A stretch of DNA of 54,708 bases from Gammaproteobacteria bacterium (GTDB taxonomy: Bacteria; Pseudomonadota; Gammaproteobacteria; JAADHS01): the NCBI GenBank assembly GCA_013151745.1, contig JAADHS010000069.1, forward strand, positions 1 to 54,708, given 5' to 3'. A model generated the notes under the pieces. It was not told the origin of the DNA, ran no database searches, and was given only the letters and a program-made list of their open reading frames with translations. The number at the start of each line of letters is the position of its first letter. Position 1 is the first letter of the stretch. Position numbers and translations under genes: made by a program. Positions 38,070 to 46,399 of the stretch are shown here, piece after piece.

Positions 38070-38342
38070 TTATTTCACATTACAAAGTGAAATATTTTGT
38101 TGGCTCCATTGGGCTACTTGTTGCAATGCTTTATTGAGAACCCAAACGGTTAACGGGTGAATAAGGCCTGTTTGTTCGGCCATCGAAATGACTCGTTCCG
38201 GAGAAATAAATCCTCGTTCAGGATGAGTCCAGCGCAAGAGTGCTTCTACATTTTTAATACGTCGATTCTACATATCAATTTTGGGCTGGTAGTGCAGTTC
38301 GAGTTCTTCTGCATGTGATGCTTGATTTAATTCAGTGTGCAT
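38070..38342 (-). pseudogene. Broken EAL-domain (c-di-GMP phosphodiesterase) fragment
   Basis: On the minus strand about 91 codons read ELHYQPKIDM, a TAG stop at 38268-38270, then IKNVEALLRWTHPERGFISP and AEQTGLIHPL, WVLNKALQQVAQWS. This is the start of an EAL domain (KID..EALLRW). The remainder of the domain and everything upstream are missing, and the 5' edge (38335) coincides with the start of a dispersed repeat, which suggests the gene was cut by that repeat. It cannot make a working enzyme. Confidence 0.88.
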
Positions 38343-38611
38343 CCTATTCATTGTGTTGTCAGGATGATGGGTCAATCATTGTCGGGCTATTCGGGGCATT
38401 TTCAACGCAGCCATGGAATGAGAAACTTTGTAATTGTACGCCTATAGATATACCCGTAGCGCTTGAGATTTAGGTGTTGAGTGTGCGTCCTATTCATTTC
38501 CTGGCAAGGCGAAATGACGAGTAATAGTGGGCTATTGCGAGGAATTTCAACGTAGCCAGGGAATTAAGAGGGTGTGCAATCACACCTAAATCTTAATCGC
38601 TACGGGTATAT
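38335..38611. repeat. Dispersed inverted-repeat element, copy 2, with a tandem degenerate copy
   Basis: The main unit (38449-38611) has almost perfect arms: ATACCCGTAGCGCTTGAGAT plus TTAGGTGT on the left against ATACCCGTAGCGATTAAGAT plus TTAGGTGT from the right. The centre includes TCCTATTCATTTCCTGGCAA, GGGCTATTGCGAGG and TTTCAACGTAGCCAGGGAAT. A second, degenerate copy of that centre lies directly before it (38335-38448: TCCTATTCATT, GGGCTATTCGGGG, TTTCAACGCAGCCATGGAAT). There is no coding capacity. Confidence 0.75.
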
Positions 38612-39037
38612 AGCGGCAGGCTGATCTTTAGATTGACCCTATCGTTTTATAAAAAGCTGACTCAGAATAATTTCACTGCTTTTCTAGGATAAAGCTAGAG
38701 ACTCATATTCTCTAGAGTCCAGAATGAAATGTGTCAGAATTTTTTACAGTTTGGCTAGAATTCCAGAATGAGATATCGATATTTTCTATAAGTGAATGTT
38801 TTGATAAGGTTTCTTTTTTCTGGCATCAATCCTGCTATATCTCCGGTTATAACGGTTTACATTTTAGTTAGCCGGATAACAATAATAAATGAGAATGAAA
38901 TAACTGATTGTGTAGCTTGCATATTGACTCGATGTTATCGACAAGATAACCCGGTCATAATAATAAAAATGCTTTTACCTGCGAAAAGTTCAATATTGCA
39001 AGCTGCTATTTTTTTGTTTTTTACGGTAACCTGAAGT
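38612..39037. other. Gap without a supported gene
   Basis: AT-rich sequence between the repeat and the next gene. It contains a small perfect stem CTAGAGA / TCTCTAG near 38693-38717. An 80-codon open frame at 38792-39034 (plus strand) has no ribosome-binding site or recognisable domain and is not called. No RNA gene was recognised. Confidence 0.6.
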
Positions 39038-39751
39038 TTATTCTTTTAATTTCAACTTTAATTCGCCGTCCGCAATCTGAACCGTTTCGATGCCATCAGC
39101 AAAAGATTTCCAAAAGCCTTGTTCGCCACCGAATTCTCGCACCAGATCAATATTTTTTAATCCGCCTAACCATGCATTAGGTACAGGTACGCCCATGACA
39201 CTGAGGCCTCTTAACATCACTATCGGGCGTTTTTCACGATAAGCAAGTTCAATGCCGCCGCGCACTTTAAGCGTTTTTCCGCCCAATACAGGGAAATCCT
39301 CATCAACAGGCATTAATAATTTTGCACTAATCAAGTCTTCTGATAAATCGATGGCTAATTTATCTGCTAGATTGGTGTTTTTTGCCAATAAAGCATTTAT
39401 TTCATTTTCCGTTAACGAAATTTCTCTTGATGCCCCTTTCTCACTATAAGCTTCAGGTTCAAGAGGTTCGCTTGACTCATTGAAGTTTTGCCGAATATCC
39501 TGTTTTTTGCGCATAGCAAACGATTCAAGGCGCTCCAGCTTATTATCCAATACGCGTTGCTCTTTTTTATTCAGTGTAACCGGGGTGAACTGGGTGGGGA
39601 ATAAATAGGCGTTAAAAACCCAATACGAGAGCGCAGCAGTTACTACGACGGCCAGCAAAACAAACAATACGATATGTACTTGATCAAAGCGTTTTACCGG
39701 TTGAGTACGCATGTTTTCATTATTAGTATCCATAGTTTTATAGTGACGCAT
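39038..39751 (-). CDS. Membrane-anchored protein of unknown function
   Basis: 237 residues (an alternative ATG at 39733 would remove 6). One N-terminal membrane segment at about 28-50 (VLFVLLAVVVTAALSYWVF), a charged helix (KKEQRVLDNKLERLESFAMR), then an extracytoplasmic beta-rich domain with ISLTENEINALLAKN, AKLLMPVDEDFPVLGGKTL, IELAYREKRPIVMLRGLSVM and VPNAWLGGLKNIDLV. The last part looks like a lipid- or ligand-binding domain made of repeated strands, but I do not recognise the family. No ribosome-binding site stands out. It is 33 bases from rsmE on the same strand and may be co-transcribed. Confidence 0.75.
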   Translation of the reverse strand: MRHYKTMDTNNENMRTQPVKRFDQVHIVLFVLLAVVVTAALSYWVFNAYLFPTQFTPVTLNKKEQRVLDNKLERLESFAMRKKQDIRQNFNESSEPLEPEAYSEKGASREISLTENEINALLAKNTNLADKLAIDLSEDLISAKLLMPVDEDFPVLGGKTLKVRGGIELAYREKRPIVMLRGLSVMGVPVPNAWLGGLKNIDLVREFGGEQGFWKSFADGIETVQIADGELKLKLKE

Positions 39752-39784
39752 GATAGAGAATTAGTCAAAAAATAATAATGAGAA

Positions 39785-40519
39785 CTATGATCTGAAATCG
39801 CCCCATAACATTTGAATGCTGGTTAACGCGGCGGCGGTTGCCGTTTCTGTACGCAGTATTCTTGGGCCTATGCGTATGGTATGAAAGCCGTATGTGAGTG
39901 CATATTTAATTTCGTCGGCATGTAAGCCTCCTTCTGGGCCAATTAACAAAGATACGCCATCAGGCTGCTCGGTAAGCTTGCTGATGCTCGTACTACTTTG
40001 CGCATCCAGTAGCAACTTACATTGACTATTTAATGTGGGCAATACCTTTTTGAGTACAGTAATGGGTTTAATGCTGACGATGCGATTACGTCCGCATTGT
40101 TCACACGCGCTGTTGGCTAAAGTTTGCCAATGGCTTAGTTTTTTTTTAGCTTGTTCGCCTTTGAGTGAAATTTCGCAGTGTGTGGTAATGACAGGGTGAA
40201 TTTTTGTAACGCCCAGTTCTACTGCTTTTTGAATAGCATAAGTCATGCGATCTCCTTTGGATATTGCCTGGAGCAGGGTGATAATTAAAGGAGATTCTTT
40301 ATCAATATTCAAAAAACGTAATATTTTAAATTGTAACGATTTTTTATCAACGTCAGTGACTTCGCAGAGATACTCCCCACCTTCACCATTGAAAGCATGG
40401 AATAGATGGCCTTTTTTTAAGCGTAAAACACGCGATAAATAATGTGCTGTTTGACCATTAATATGATGGTCTGTTTGTGGCTGTAATGGCAGGGGTAAGT
40501 AAACTCGACTGATTCTCAT
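39785..40519 (-). CDS. rsmE: 16S rRNA (uracil-1498-N3) methyltransferase
   Basis: 244 residues, standard length. Seen: N-terminal PUA-like part (AHYLSRVLRLKKGHLFHAFN), TLLQAISKGDRMTYAIQKAV, the SPOUT-fold knot motifs LLIGPEGGLHADEI and IRIGPRILRTETATAAAL. It methylates U1498 of 16S rRNA with SAM, which fits the surrounding SAM-cycle genes. Gap of about 257 bases to metF, so possibly its own promoter. Confidence 0.96.
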   Translation of the reverse strand: MRISRVYLPLPLQPQTDHHINGQTAHYLSRVLRLKKGHLFHAFNGEGGEYLCEVTDVDKKSLQFKILRFLNIDKESPLIITLLQAISKGDRMTYAIQKAVELGVTKIHPVITTHCEISLKGEQAKKKLSHWQTLANSACEQCGRNRIVSIKPITVLKKVLPTLNSQCKLLLDAQSSTSISKLTEQPDGVSLLIGPEGGLHADEIKYALTYGFHTIRIGPRILRTETATAAALTSIQMLWGDFRS

Positions 40520-40776
40520 TCCGGCATAGTAACCTTAAAATACTCTGCATACCAAATGGGAAAAAGAGATGCTATGGATGGATGATTGATTGGTCTCGGT
40601 CACATTGCTTTGTGTGTGGAATGGTTGTTTAAATCTAAAAAATCAGTTGATTCATGGTGCATAACTCAAGCTTTTTTAAAGTTAAGGTATTTTACAGGAG
40701 AAATTGGAGGGCAAGTGTAGTCAGTGGTCGTATTCGCCGCTCTTGCTACGAAGGGGACTCTCAGACCCCCCTTAGT

Positions 40777-41613
40777 TTAAGTTAAACCTAAATGATTCCA
40801 AATTTCTGTAGTGGGCTGGGTTCGGTTCATCGTATAAAAATGCAGGCCGGGTGCGCCTTGTTCAAGCAAGTTTTGGCAGAGACGCGTTACCACGTCGAGT
40901 CCGAATGCGCGTAATGACTCAGTATCGTCGCCGTAACCGATGAGTCGCTGTCTGATCCACCTTGGAATTTCAGCGCCGCAGGTATCAGAGAATCTAGCGA
41001 GTTGGATATAATTGGTAATTGGCATAATGCCCGGAATAATAGGGATGCTGATGTTGGACTTTTTGCACTCTTCTACGAAGTAAAGATAACTGTCAATATT
41101 ATAAAAATATTGGGTGATCGCGCTGTTGGCACCCGCTGTCACTTTTTGTTTGAAATGGGTCAGATCGATTTGTGCGCTACTTGCTTGAGGGTGCGTTTCA
41201 GGGTAGGCCGCCACTTCAATATGAAAGTGATCTCCCGTTTCACTACGAATAAATGCAACGAGCTCATTGGCGTAACGAAACTCGCCTATTTCTTGCATAC
41301 CAGAGGGCATGTCGCCTCTTAGAGCGACGATACGTTTGATCCCTTCTTGTTGGTAAGTTTGCAGTATCTGGCGAATGTTCTCTTTTGTAGAACCGATGCA
41401 CGATAAATGGGGTGCGGCTTGCTGTCCTGATTTTTGTAGTTCTACTACAGTTTCCAATGTCCCGTCTTGAGTGCTGCCACCCGCACCAAAGGTCACTGAA
41501 AAAAAACTGGGGTTTAGAGTGCTTAAGCTTTTTGTGGTCGCACGTAGTTTTTCTGCCCCTGCTGTTGTTTTAGGTGGGAAAAACTCTAGGCTAAATTCGC
41601 CGGATGGTTTCAT
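40777..41613 (-). CDS. metF: Methylenetetrahydrofolate reductase
   Basis: 278 residues from the ATG at 41613; an upstream ATG (41655) adds 14, but AAGGA lies 7 bases before the chosen one. Seen: FSLEFFPPKT, FFSVTFGAGGSTQDGT, LSCIGSTKENIRQIL, IKRIVALRGDMPSG, and AITQYFYNID, IPGIMPI: the FAD-dependent reductase fold. It makes the 5-methyl-tetrahydrofolate used by MetH. Downstream (40751-40773) is a 6-bp GC stem, AAGGGG / CCCCTT, without a clear T tract. Transcribed after ahcY on the same strand. Confidence 0.96.
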   Translation of the reverse strand: MKPSGEFSLEFFPPKTTAGAEKLRATTKSLSTLNPSFFSVTFGAGGSTQDGTLETVVELQKSGQQAAPHLSCIGSTKENIRQILQTYQQEGIKRIVALRGDMPSGMQEIGEFRYANELVAFIRSETGDHFHIEVAAYPETHPQASSAQIDLTHFKQKVTAGANSAITQYFYNIDSYLYFVEECKKSNISIPIIPGIMPITNYIQLARFSDTCGAEIPRWIRQRLIGYGDDTESLRAFGLDVVTRLCQNLLEQGAPGLHFYTMNRTQPTTEIWNHLGLT

Positions 41614-41689
41614 AGTGATGTCCTTAAAAATGGGCAAAGAAGGAATAAATGACATCCACTCCTGCTTTGCCCTTGGATAATGCTAGTGC

Positions 41690-43096
41690 TTAATAGCGAT
41701 AGTGATTAGGCTTATAAGGGCCTTCCACCGGAACACCAATGTAGTCTGCCTGCTCTTGAGAAAGCGTGGTTAAATTAACGCCGATTTTCGCCAAATGTAG
41801 ACGTGCAACTTCTTCATCCAGATGTTTTGGCAGAATATGAACTGCGATTTCATACTGATCGGGTCTAACAAAAAACTCAATTTGCGCCAAAACTTGATTG
41901 GTAAAAGAATTGGACATCACAAAGCTGGGGTGGCCGGTACCACAACCCAGGTTAACCAGACGACCTTCGGCCAACATAATGATGCGATTGCCGCTAGGCA
42001 GGATGATATGGTCAACCTGTGGCTTGATGTTTTCCCACTGGTATTGGCGCATGCCGTTGATATCGATTTCGTTATCGAAATGGCCAATGTTGCAGACGAT
42101 GGTTTGGTTTTTCATTTGCACCATATGGTCATGGGTAATGATGTCTTTATTCCCTGTGGTGGTGACAAAAATATCACCTTGAGAGGCCACGTCTTCCATA
42201 GTTACGACGCGGAAGCCTTCCATCGCCGCTTGCAAGGCACAAATAGGGTCAATTTCGGTGATCCATACTGTTGCACCCAGCCCCTTCAACGACTGAGCAG
42301 AGCCTTTACCGACGTCACCATAACCACAGACAATGGCAATTTTCCCGGCGATCATCACATCAGTCGCGCGTTTGATGCCGTCAACCAAAGATTCACGACA
42401 ACCATAAAGATTGTCAAATTTTGATTTGGTCACCGAGTCATTGACGTTCATCGCGGGGAACAGTAATTCACCACTTTCAACCATTTCGTAGAGGCGGTGA
42501 ACGCCGGTTGTAGTTTCTTCGGTGACACCTTGAATGTTTTTGGCTTGTTTGGTCCAGAATTGAGGATCTTCTTTCATCATCTTGGCTAGTACGCCGAGTA
42601 TGCATTTAAACTCTTCGTTATCGGTCGTCGATGGGTCAGGTACGACGCCAGTCTTCTCATATTCCACGCCTTTATGTACCAGCAGTGTAGAGTCACCGCC
42701 ATCGTCAAGAATCATATTGGCCGTTTCACCGTCAGGCCATCTAAACGCTTGCTCGGTACACCACCAGTACTCTTCCAAGGTTTCACCTTTCCATGCAAAA
42801 ACCGGAATATTGGCAGCAGCAATAGCGGCAGCGGCGTGATCTTGAGTTGAAAAGATATTGCAGGAGACCCAGCGTATTTGAGCGCCGAGTTCAATCAGGG
42901 TTTCGATCAGTACGGCGGTTTGAATCGTCATGTGCAGACTGCCCATGATACGAGCACCTTGAAGAGGTTTTGTTGCACCGTATTTTTTACGCAGCGCCAT
43001 AAGCCCCGGCATTTCGGTCTCGGCGATGTTCATTTCCTTGCGACCCCAATCGGCCAGTGAAATGTCGGCTATTTTGTAATCGGTAAATTCAGACAT
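41690..43096 (-). CDS. ahcY: Adenosylhomocysteinase
   Basis: 468 residues from the ATG at 43096, which has GGAGGACAATC before it; a longer open reading (to 43156) runs into the riboswitch and is not used. It splits S-adenosylhomocysteine into adenosine and homocysteine. Seen: [37 protein letters not shown]-binding [46 protein letters not shown] and the C-terminal KPNHYRY. Preceded by a SAH riboswitch, so production follows the level of its own substrate. Between metK and metF. Confidence 0.98.
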   Translation of the reverse strand: MSEFTDYKIADISLADWGRKEMNIAETEMPGLMALRKKYGATKPLQGARIMGSLHMTIQTAVLIETLIELGAQIRWVSCNIFSTQDHAAAAIAAANIPVFAWKGETLEEYWWCTEQAFRWPDGETANMILDDGGDSTLLVHKGVEYEKTGVVPDPSTTDNEEFKCILGVLAKMMKEDPQFWTKQAKNIQGVTEETTTGVHRLYEMVESGELLFPAMNVNDSVTKSKFDNLYGCRESLVDGIKRATDVMIAGKIAIVCGYGDVGKGSAQSLKGLGATVWITEIDPICALQAAMEGFRVVTMEDVASQGDIFVTTTGNKDIITHDHMVQMKNQTIVCNIGHFDNEIDINGMRQYQWENIKPQVDHIILPSGNRIIMLAEGRLVNLGCGTGHPSFVMSNSFTNQVLAQIEFFVRPDQYEIAVHILPKHLDEEVARLHLAKIGVNLTTLSQEQADYIGVPVEGPYKPNHYRY

Positions 43097-43114
43097 GATT
43101 GTCCTCCAAATTAA

Positions 43115-43189
43115 CCGAGCGCCGTTGTTAATGAAGCCTCTTTCCGAGCCTGGCAAACTTCAGGGAGTTTGTCGCAGCGCTCCTCGGAA
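43115..43189 (-). promoter_or_regulatory. SAH (S-adenosylhomocysteine) riboswitch
   Basis: In the leader of ahcY, reading on the minus strand: P1 TCCGAG(G) with GCTCGGA; P2 CAAACT / AGTTTG; the conserved GTTTGCCAGGCTCGG; and the 3' arm GGCGCTC that pairs back to GAGCGC as the P4 pseudoknot. This is the SAH riboswitch consensus. It ends about 20 bases before the start codon and next to the ribosome-binding site. Known members of the class turn expression on when SAH is high. Confidence 0.94.
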
Positions 43190-43219
43190 GAAGGGAATAA
43201 CTATAAACGAAATAGTATA

Positions 43220-44383
43220 TTAAATACCGGCAGCATCACGCAATGCGTCTGCTCTATCTGTTTTTTCCCAGGGTAAATCAATATCGCTGCGACCAAAGTG
43301 GCCATAGGCTGCAGTGGGCCGATAAATCGGGCGGAGCAGGTCTAGCATTGCGATCAAACCTTTGGGGCGCAAGTCGAAATGTTCGCGTACCAACTCTATA
43401 ATGCGAGTATCAGCGACTTTGCCGGTGCCAAAAGTGTCTACGGAGATCGAAGTGGGTTCAGCGACACCAATAGCGTAAGAAATTTGAATTTCACAGCGTT
43501 CGGCTAAGCCTGCTGCGACTATATTTTTGGCGACGTAACGGCCGGCATACGCGGCTGAACGATCGACCTTGGACGGGTCTTTGCCCGAAAAGGCCCCGCC
43601 ACCATGTCTAGCCATCCCGCCGTAAGTATCAACAATGATTTTACGACCGGTGAGGCCACAATCACCGACTGGGCCACCGATAACGAATCGACCTGTTGGG
43701 TTAATATGATATTGTGTATCCGCATTTAACCATTCAGCAGGCAATACTGGTTTGATGATTTCTTCCATCACCGCTTCGCGCAGAGCTTCCGTTGTGATGT
43801 CGGGCTGATGCTGGGTAGAAAGAACCACCGCTTCTATGCCGACTGGCTTATGGTTTTCGTACCGAAAGGTCACTTGGCTTTTTGCGTCAGGACGTAACCA
43901 AGACAGGGTGCCATTTTTACGAACTTCGGCTTGGCGCTTAACCAAGCGGTGAGCATAAGTAATCGGCGCGGGCATGAATACTTCGGTTTCATTTGAGGCA
44001 TAACCGAACATTAAGCCCTGATCCCCCGCACCTTGCTCGTGGTCTTCGAATTCATCAACGCCTTGGGCAATGTCAACTGATTGTTTATCGATAGACGTGA
44101 TCACCGCGCAGGATTCCCAGTCAAAACCCATGTCAGAGTGGTTGTAACCAATGTCTTTGATTGTTTGTCGGACGACAGTTTGCATATCGACCCAGGCCGA
44201 AGTGGTGATTTCTCCAGAAATGACCACCATGCCGGTATTGACCATCGTTTCGCAGGCAACACGTGCTTTAGGATCCTGTTCAAAAATGGCGTCGAGAATA
44301 CTATCTGAAATTTGATCCGCTACCTTATCTGGATGACCCTCCGATACGGATTCTGATGTGAAAAGATAGCTATTAGTCGCCAT
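43220..44383 (-). CDS. metK: S-adenosylmethionine synthetase
   Basis: 387 residues, full length. It makes SAM from methionine and ATP. Seen: [51 protein letters not shown] and [19 protein letters not shown], the ATP and methionine binding signatures. It begins the SAM-cycle set (metK, ahcY, metF, rsmE, metH). No SAM riboswitch is seen upstream; the leader has a hairpin and a palindrome, noted separately. Confidence 0.98.
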   Translation of the reverse strand: MATNSYLFTSESVSEGHPDKVADQISDSILDAIFEQDPKARVACETMVNTGMVVISGEITTSAWVDMQTVVRQTIKDIGYNHSDMGFDWESCAVITSIDKQSVDIAQGVDEFEDHEQGAGDQGLMFGYASNETEVFMPAPITYAHRLVKRQAEVRKNGTLSWLRPDAKSQVTFRYENHKPVGIEAVVLSTQHQPDITTEALREAVMEEIIKPVLPAEWLNADTQYHINPTGRFVIGGPVGDCGLTGRKIIVDTYGGMARHGGGAFSGKDPSKVDRSAAYAGRYVAKNIVAAGLAERCEIQISYAIGVAEPTSISVDTFGTGKVADTRIIELVREHFDLRPKGLIAMLDLLRPIYRPTAAYGHFGRSDIDLPWEKTDRADALRDAAGI

Positions 44384-44424
44384 TAATTATTCTCCCTGAT
44401 TTGAAATTGGATATTGTGTTTAAT

Positions 44425-44489
44425 GCTTATCTTTGGGGTGGTTATAGCTAAAGATGAGCGTATAGTCTTCAAAGATACTTAACGTTAAG
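44425..44489. promoter_or_regulatory. Hairpin and palindrome in the metK leader
   Basis: A near-perfect stem GCTTATCTTT / AAAGATGAGC (44425-44434 and 44450-44459, 15-base loop) is followed by the perfect 12-bp palindrome CTTAACGTTAAG (44478-44489). It could be an operator or a leader structure for metK (transcribed leftward). It does not match the MetJ box or a known SAM riboswitch. The remainder of 44384-44697 is AT-rich, with no gene seen. Confidence 0.4.
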
Positions 44490-44697
44490 ATTGTAAGTTG
44501 TTGTGTTTAGATTGCTACAATTCAATATAACTCCGTATTTTACCCCCGAACACAACATAAAAACAAATTTTAATGCTTGATTACTGTTAGATTAACCCTA
44601 ATCGTTGCATAAAAAACTAGGCTCAGGCGCTTTTAGAGCAGTATTTTGTTATCGGTTATACTAAATATTCGATAAAGTGATGGAGGGTTATAAAGCT

Positions 44698-44967
44698 ATG
44701 TTCAGAGGGATTGTTTTTTCAATAATATTACTGCTGCTTTTTCTTTCGCCCGTTTATGCTTGTGAGAGTGCTGGGACGAATGTACATGTTGGTGAAGTGA
44801 CGGCGATCAGCGCGGGTACGTTTACTTTGCTTGATGCCGAGACGGGTTCCCCTATTGAGTTTACCGCCAGCTCGGAACTTTTGCTGACCTTAGCGGGATT
44901 ACAGCGAACGATAGCGGTGGACTATAGTGAAGAACAAGGGCGCTTGGTGGCTTTGGCGGTGCGCTAG
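44698..44967 (+). CDS. Small secreted protein of unknown function
   Basis: About 89 residues from the ATG at 44698 (GGAGG at 44682-44686; a longer start at 44677-44680 gives no better signal). Signal peptide MFRGIVFSIILLLLFLSPVY with cleavage likely after ALA-like VYA, giving a mature start at cysteine (a lipoprotein is possible but the box is poor). The mature part is a compact beta-rich domain (VHVGEVTAISAGTFTLLDA, PIEFTASSEL). I do not recognise the family. It lies upstream of another small secreted protein on the same strand, but about 150 bases apart. Confidence 0.7.
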   Translation: MFRGIVFSIILLLLFLSPVYACESAGTNVHVGEVTAISAGTFTLLDAETGSPIEFTASSELLLTLAGLQRTIAVDYSEEQGRLVALAVR

Positions 44968-45116
44968 GAGGCAATTTTTTCTACAATGCCGACTAATCCG
45001 AACCGTTACTCAACATTATTTAAAGAGGCTGAATGAGCAAGTTATTTCGTGCGCATTCCGAAGTGTGCTGTTATGATAGGTAGTTGTTAATCTTGACTTT
45101 ATTAAGGGAGTATTTT

Positions 45117-45392
45117 ATGAAACTGAGTATTATATTATTTGCATTGATGTTTACAATGAGTTCTTCAGTTTTTGCGGAAATGAGTTTAGGTAAAATAGCT
45201 GATTCTGTTGATACGGAGAAAGCGACGGAATCTGTGGATACGGAAAAGCTGAAGAGTGCGGTGAGTGGTGATGGTGTTGACTTGGACGGTGCAGCAGAGT
45301 CCGTTGATCTAAAAGGCGTAGCCGAATCTGTTGATTTAGATAAAGCGAAAGAGTCAGTGGATATCAGTGAGGCAAAAGGACTTTTAGATTAA
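45117..45392 (+). CDS. Small secreted protein with 9-residue SVD repeats
   Basis: 91 residues from the ATG at 45117 (GGGAG before it). Signal peptide MKLSIILFALMFTMSSSVFA, then six or so copies of a 9-residue unit [A/T/K][D/E]SVDxxKA, for example ADSVDTEKA, TESVDTEKL, AESVDLKGV, AESVDLDKA and KESVDISEA. The mature protein is acidic and likely helical, exported to the periplasm or surface. I recognise no family and no enzyme motif. Convergent with cysZ. Confidence 0.72.
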   Translation: MKLSIILFALMFTMSSSVFAEMSLGKIADSVDTEKATESVDTEKLKSAVSGDGVDLDGAAESVDLKGVAESVDLDKAKESVDISEAKGLLD

Positions 45393-45523
45393 GCAAATTA
45401 TTTCTGCTTGGTTTAGCGTTCTCAAGTGGCAACATGGACTTTTGAAGTGATCTTTAAATGTTCGTGTTTGTTGGGCTACTTGAGGCGCATTGTCAGAACA
45501 CCTGCTACGTTTATCGCTTTTTC

Positions 45524-46267
45524 TCAAGCATCCGCAAAATTTTCGACCCGCATAATCGTAGCGCCTGCGACCGCTGCGGGAATGACAAACAGGTTAAGAC
45601 CCGGAATAATAGTTGCGGTCATTACAATCGTACCAAATCCCATCGAAGTGAGTCTTTTTTCGCGTAATTTTTTCTTGGTATCCTTGAAATTAATACCGTG
45701 ATTAGCCATCGGATAGTCAGTGTATTCAAGAGCCAGTAACCATGCGCCCAGTAAAAACCAGACGAAGGGTGCCGCGATATTAATTACGGGAATGAAGAAC
45801 AACATTAATGCTGGCACGAAACAAAGCAGCATATAGAGTATTTTTCCGAATTCATTGTTAATACTGACGGCAATGTCACGTATTATGCTGAGCTTAGTCT
45901 TCTCATTTTTTTGAACTGCTGCGTTATCAGGGTTGATTGCTCGTTCCACAGCAGCAGCAAGTGGGCCATTAAATGGTGAACTTACAATATTGGCAATGAT
46001 GCTGAACGTATAAAAGACCAGAACCAAACTACTGATGGTAAAGAGCACCCACAGAGGTTGTTTCAACCATTGCAGCCAATCGGGTAGATCAGGCATGATC
46101 CATGCGAGAAAAGTTTCAAATTGATTAATGCCTAAAAATATTAAACCAGAAAAAAGCACAACATTAATGCACAGTGGCACCATTACGTAACGCCAAAGAG
46201 ACCGTTTAAAAATAAAGCCAAAGCCGCGTAAAAAATACGAAGCGCCACGTAGCGGGTTTCCTGTCAT
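45524..46267 (-). CDS. cysZ: CysZ family sulfate transporter (EI24 domain)
   Basis: 247 residues, the usual size. Seen: NPLRGASYFLRGFGFIF, ANIVSSPFNGPLAAAVERAI, a second hydrophobic group (MLLCFVPALMLFFIPVINI), LLGAWLLALEYTDYPMANHG, and MGFGTIVMTATIIPGLNLFV. Four or more membrane segments. CysZ proteins bring sulfate into the cell for cysteine synthesis. A link to sulfur amino-acid use nearby (met genes) is possible but the genes are not adjacent in an operon. Confidence 0.92.
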   Translation of the reverse strand: MTGNPLRGASYFLRGFGFIFKRSLWRYVMVPLCINVVLFSGLIFLGINQFETFLAWIMPDLPDWLQWLKQPLWVLFTISSLVLVFYTFSIIANIVSSPFNGPLAAAVERAINPDNAAVQKNEKTKLSIIRDIAVSINNEFGKILYMLLCFVPALMLFFIPVINIAAPFVWFLLGAWLLALEYTDYPMANHGINFKDTKKKLREKRLTSMGFGTIVMTATIIPGLNLFVIPAAVAGATIMRVENFADA

Positions 46268-46399
46268 CGATTTTTATTTTTTTTAGTAAAAACGAAATGT
46301 GAGTATAGCGTAATAAATTCGAGATTTCACATGGCGTATGCGGTGAACCCGATGGTCATCGATCCATGTGTTTGATCATCACGCTTAAGAAAATATTCT

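Noticed and set aside
38792-39034. 80-codon open frame on the plus strand
   Set aside because: No ribosome-binding site, no recognisable domain, biased I/V/N content as expected for AT-rich non-coding DNA.
40751-40773. AAGGGG / CCCCTT stem as a metF terminator
   Set aside because: No T tract follows on either strand; kept only as a note under metF.
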